DNA from: JAHFJU01 sp964354865
Lineage (GTDB): Bacteria; Patescibacteriota; Gracilibacteria; UBA1369; UM-FILTER-53-11
NCBI GenBank assembly: GCA_964354865.1
Contig: CAYHBN010000045.1
Location: 1 to 13,034 of the forward strand
DNA: 13,034 nucleotides
Direction: 5' to 3'
Shown: piece by piece, positions 12,569-13,034 of the stretch
Numbering within the stretch: position 1 is the first letter of the stretch
Layout of the letters: every line of letters begins with the position of its first letter
The notes under the pieces: model-generated
The model's input: the letters and a program-made list of their open reading frames with translations, nothing else
The model's database searches: none
Told to the model about the DNA's origin: nothing
Translations under genes and position numbers: made by a program

Positions 12569-13034
12569 ATGTATTCATTATTAATCGTTGCAGCAGCAAA
12601 CACGTTAGCAAAAGACGACGCCTCAAGTGGCCTCGCCGATAAAATCGCAAGTTTCTTCGACTTTATTATCAGCCAAATTCCCGGTTGGATTGCAGGACTC
12701 ATTTTATTCGTGCTCGCCTTTGCCGTAGCAAAAATTGCAAAGGTTGCCGTAGAATCTCGAATCTCTGACAAAGTAGATGAAGAGCACCAAGAAGTTTTGG
12801 TACTCGCAGGGCGCGTCAGTTATTTTGGCACACTCATTGTAGGTATTACCATCGCATTAAAAGTTGCGGGCATTGACCTAACTACTATTCTTGCAGCCGT
12901 TGCCTTTGGTATTGGTTTCGCATTGCAAGATTTGATTATGAATTTTTTGTCGGGGGTTTTGCTCTTATTGAATAGACAATTCACCATCGGTGATTATATT
13001 CGCGTTGGCTCAACCTATGGAAAAGTGATGGAAA
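12569..13034 (+). CDS. Small-conductance mechanosensitive channel, MscS family (5' part, runs off the window)
   Basis: MscS channels open under membrane tension and release solutes during osmotic downshock. The visible 155 residues contain a short hydrophobic N-terminus (MYSLLIVAAA), membrane helix 1 (about 39-60), helix 2 (about 78-100) and the pore-lining helix 3, ILAAVAFGIGFALQD (107-121), then LIMNFLSGVLLLLNRQFTIGDYIRVG (122-147), which leads into the beta domain. The Ala/Gly pattern of helix 3 and the RQFTIGDYIRVG junction are characteristic of the family. Translation starts at the ATG at 12569, just after an extended -10 box, so the mRNA is probably leaderless. The cytoplasmic vestibule is beyond the window edge. 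Confidence 0.92.
   Translation, partial: MYSLLIVAAANTLAKDDASSGLADKIASFFDFIISQIPGWIAGLILFVLAFAVAKIAKVAVESRISDKVDEEHQEVLVLAGRVSYFGTLIVGITIALKVAGIDLTTILAAVAFGIGFALQDLIMNFLSGVLLLLNRQFTIGDYIRVGSTYGKVME

Noticed and set aside
1..13034. Alternative genetic code (TGA as Gly), as in Gracilibacteria
   Set aside because: TGA ends reading frames at expected positions (165 and 6501), and conserved proteins show no in-frame TGA.
1..13034. CRISPR array, tRNA, rRNA, insertion sequence or prophage genes
   Set aside because: I see no regularly spaced repeats, no cloverleaf candidates, no transposase or integrase motifs and no phage structural genes.

Overview
This window looks like a piece of a Patescibacteria (CPR, probably Parcubacteria-like) chromosome. 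That is an inference from short, tightly packed genes, several long ORFs with no recognisable family, FtsW/MurG/LspA/AroE sequences of the CPR style, and no recognisable Shine-Dalgarno before any start. TGA acts as an ordinary stop (ends at 165 and 6501), which argues against the Gracilibacteria/Absconditabacteria code. I see no rRNA, tRNA, CRISPR array, integrase or transposase.

Layout. 1-165 is the C-terminal end of a membrane protein. 194-997 is an unrecognised protein whose 3' end overlaps the 3' end of murG. On the minus strand, ftsW and murG (3585 to 963) overlap by 65 nt and carry lipid II polymerisation and lipid II synthesis. Divergent from ftsW, across about 28 bp, is lspA, followed on the same strand by a six-helix membrane protein and a 495-residue protein ending in a HicA-like domain. 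6546-10350 holds three minus-strand genes: an unknown 366-residue protein, aroE and an unknown 572-residue protein. A slipin-type SPFH protein (10518-11303) is separated from them by a terminator. The right end reads rightwards: a TPR-like protein, a His-rich membrane protein and the start of an MscS channel gene.

How the genes connect. The clearest theme is the cell envelope: MurG makes lipid II, the SEDS protein FtsW polymerises it, LspA matures lipoproteins, and the SPFH and MscS proteins act in the membrane. AroE belongs to chorismate synthesis. The unknown genes have no sequence-based link to these.

Most notable points. (1) MurG and AroE carry in-frame extra segments rich in small palindromes; removing them restores normal family lengths, and one MurG segment shares a gapped 18/20-base match with the AroE segment, recalling Rickettsia palindromic elements. 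(2) Many genes have a -10 box 5-13 nt before the start codon, implying leaderless mRNAs. (3) ftsW and lspA appear to share one perfectly palindromic -10 box. (4) A HicA-like domain with its GSH histidine sits at the end of a large protein with no HicB next to it.
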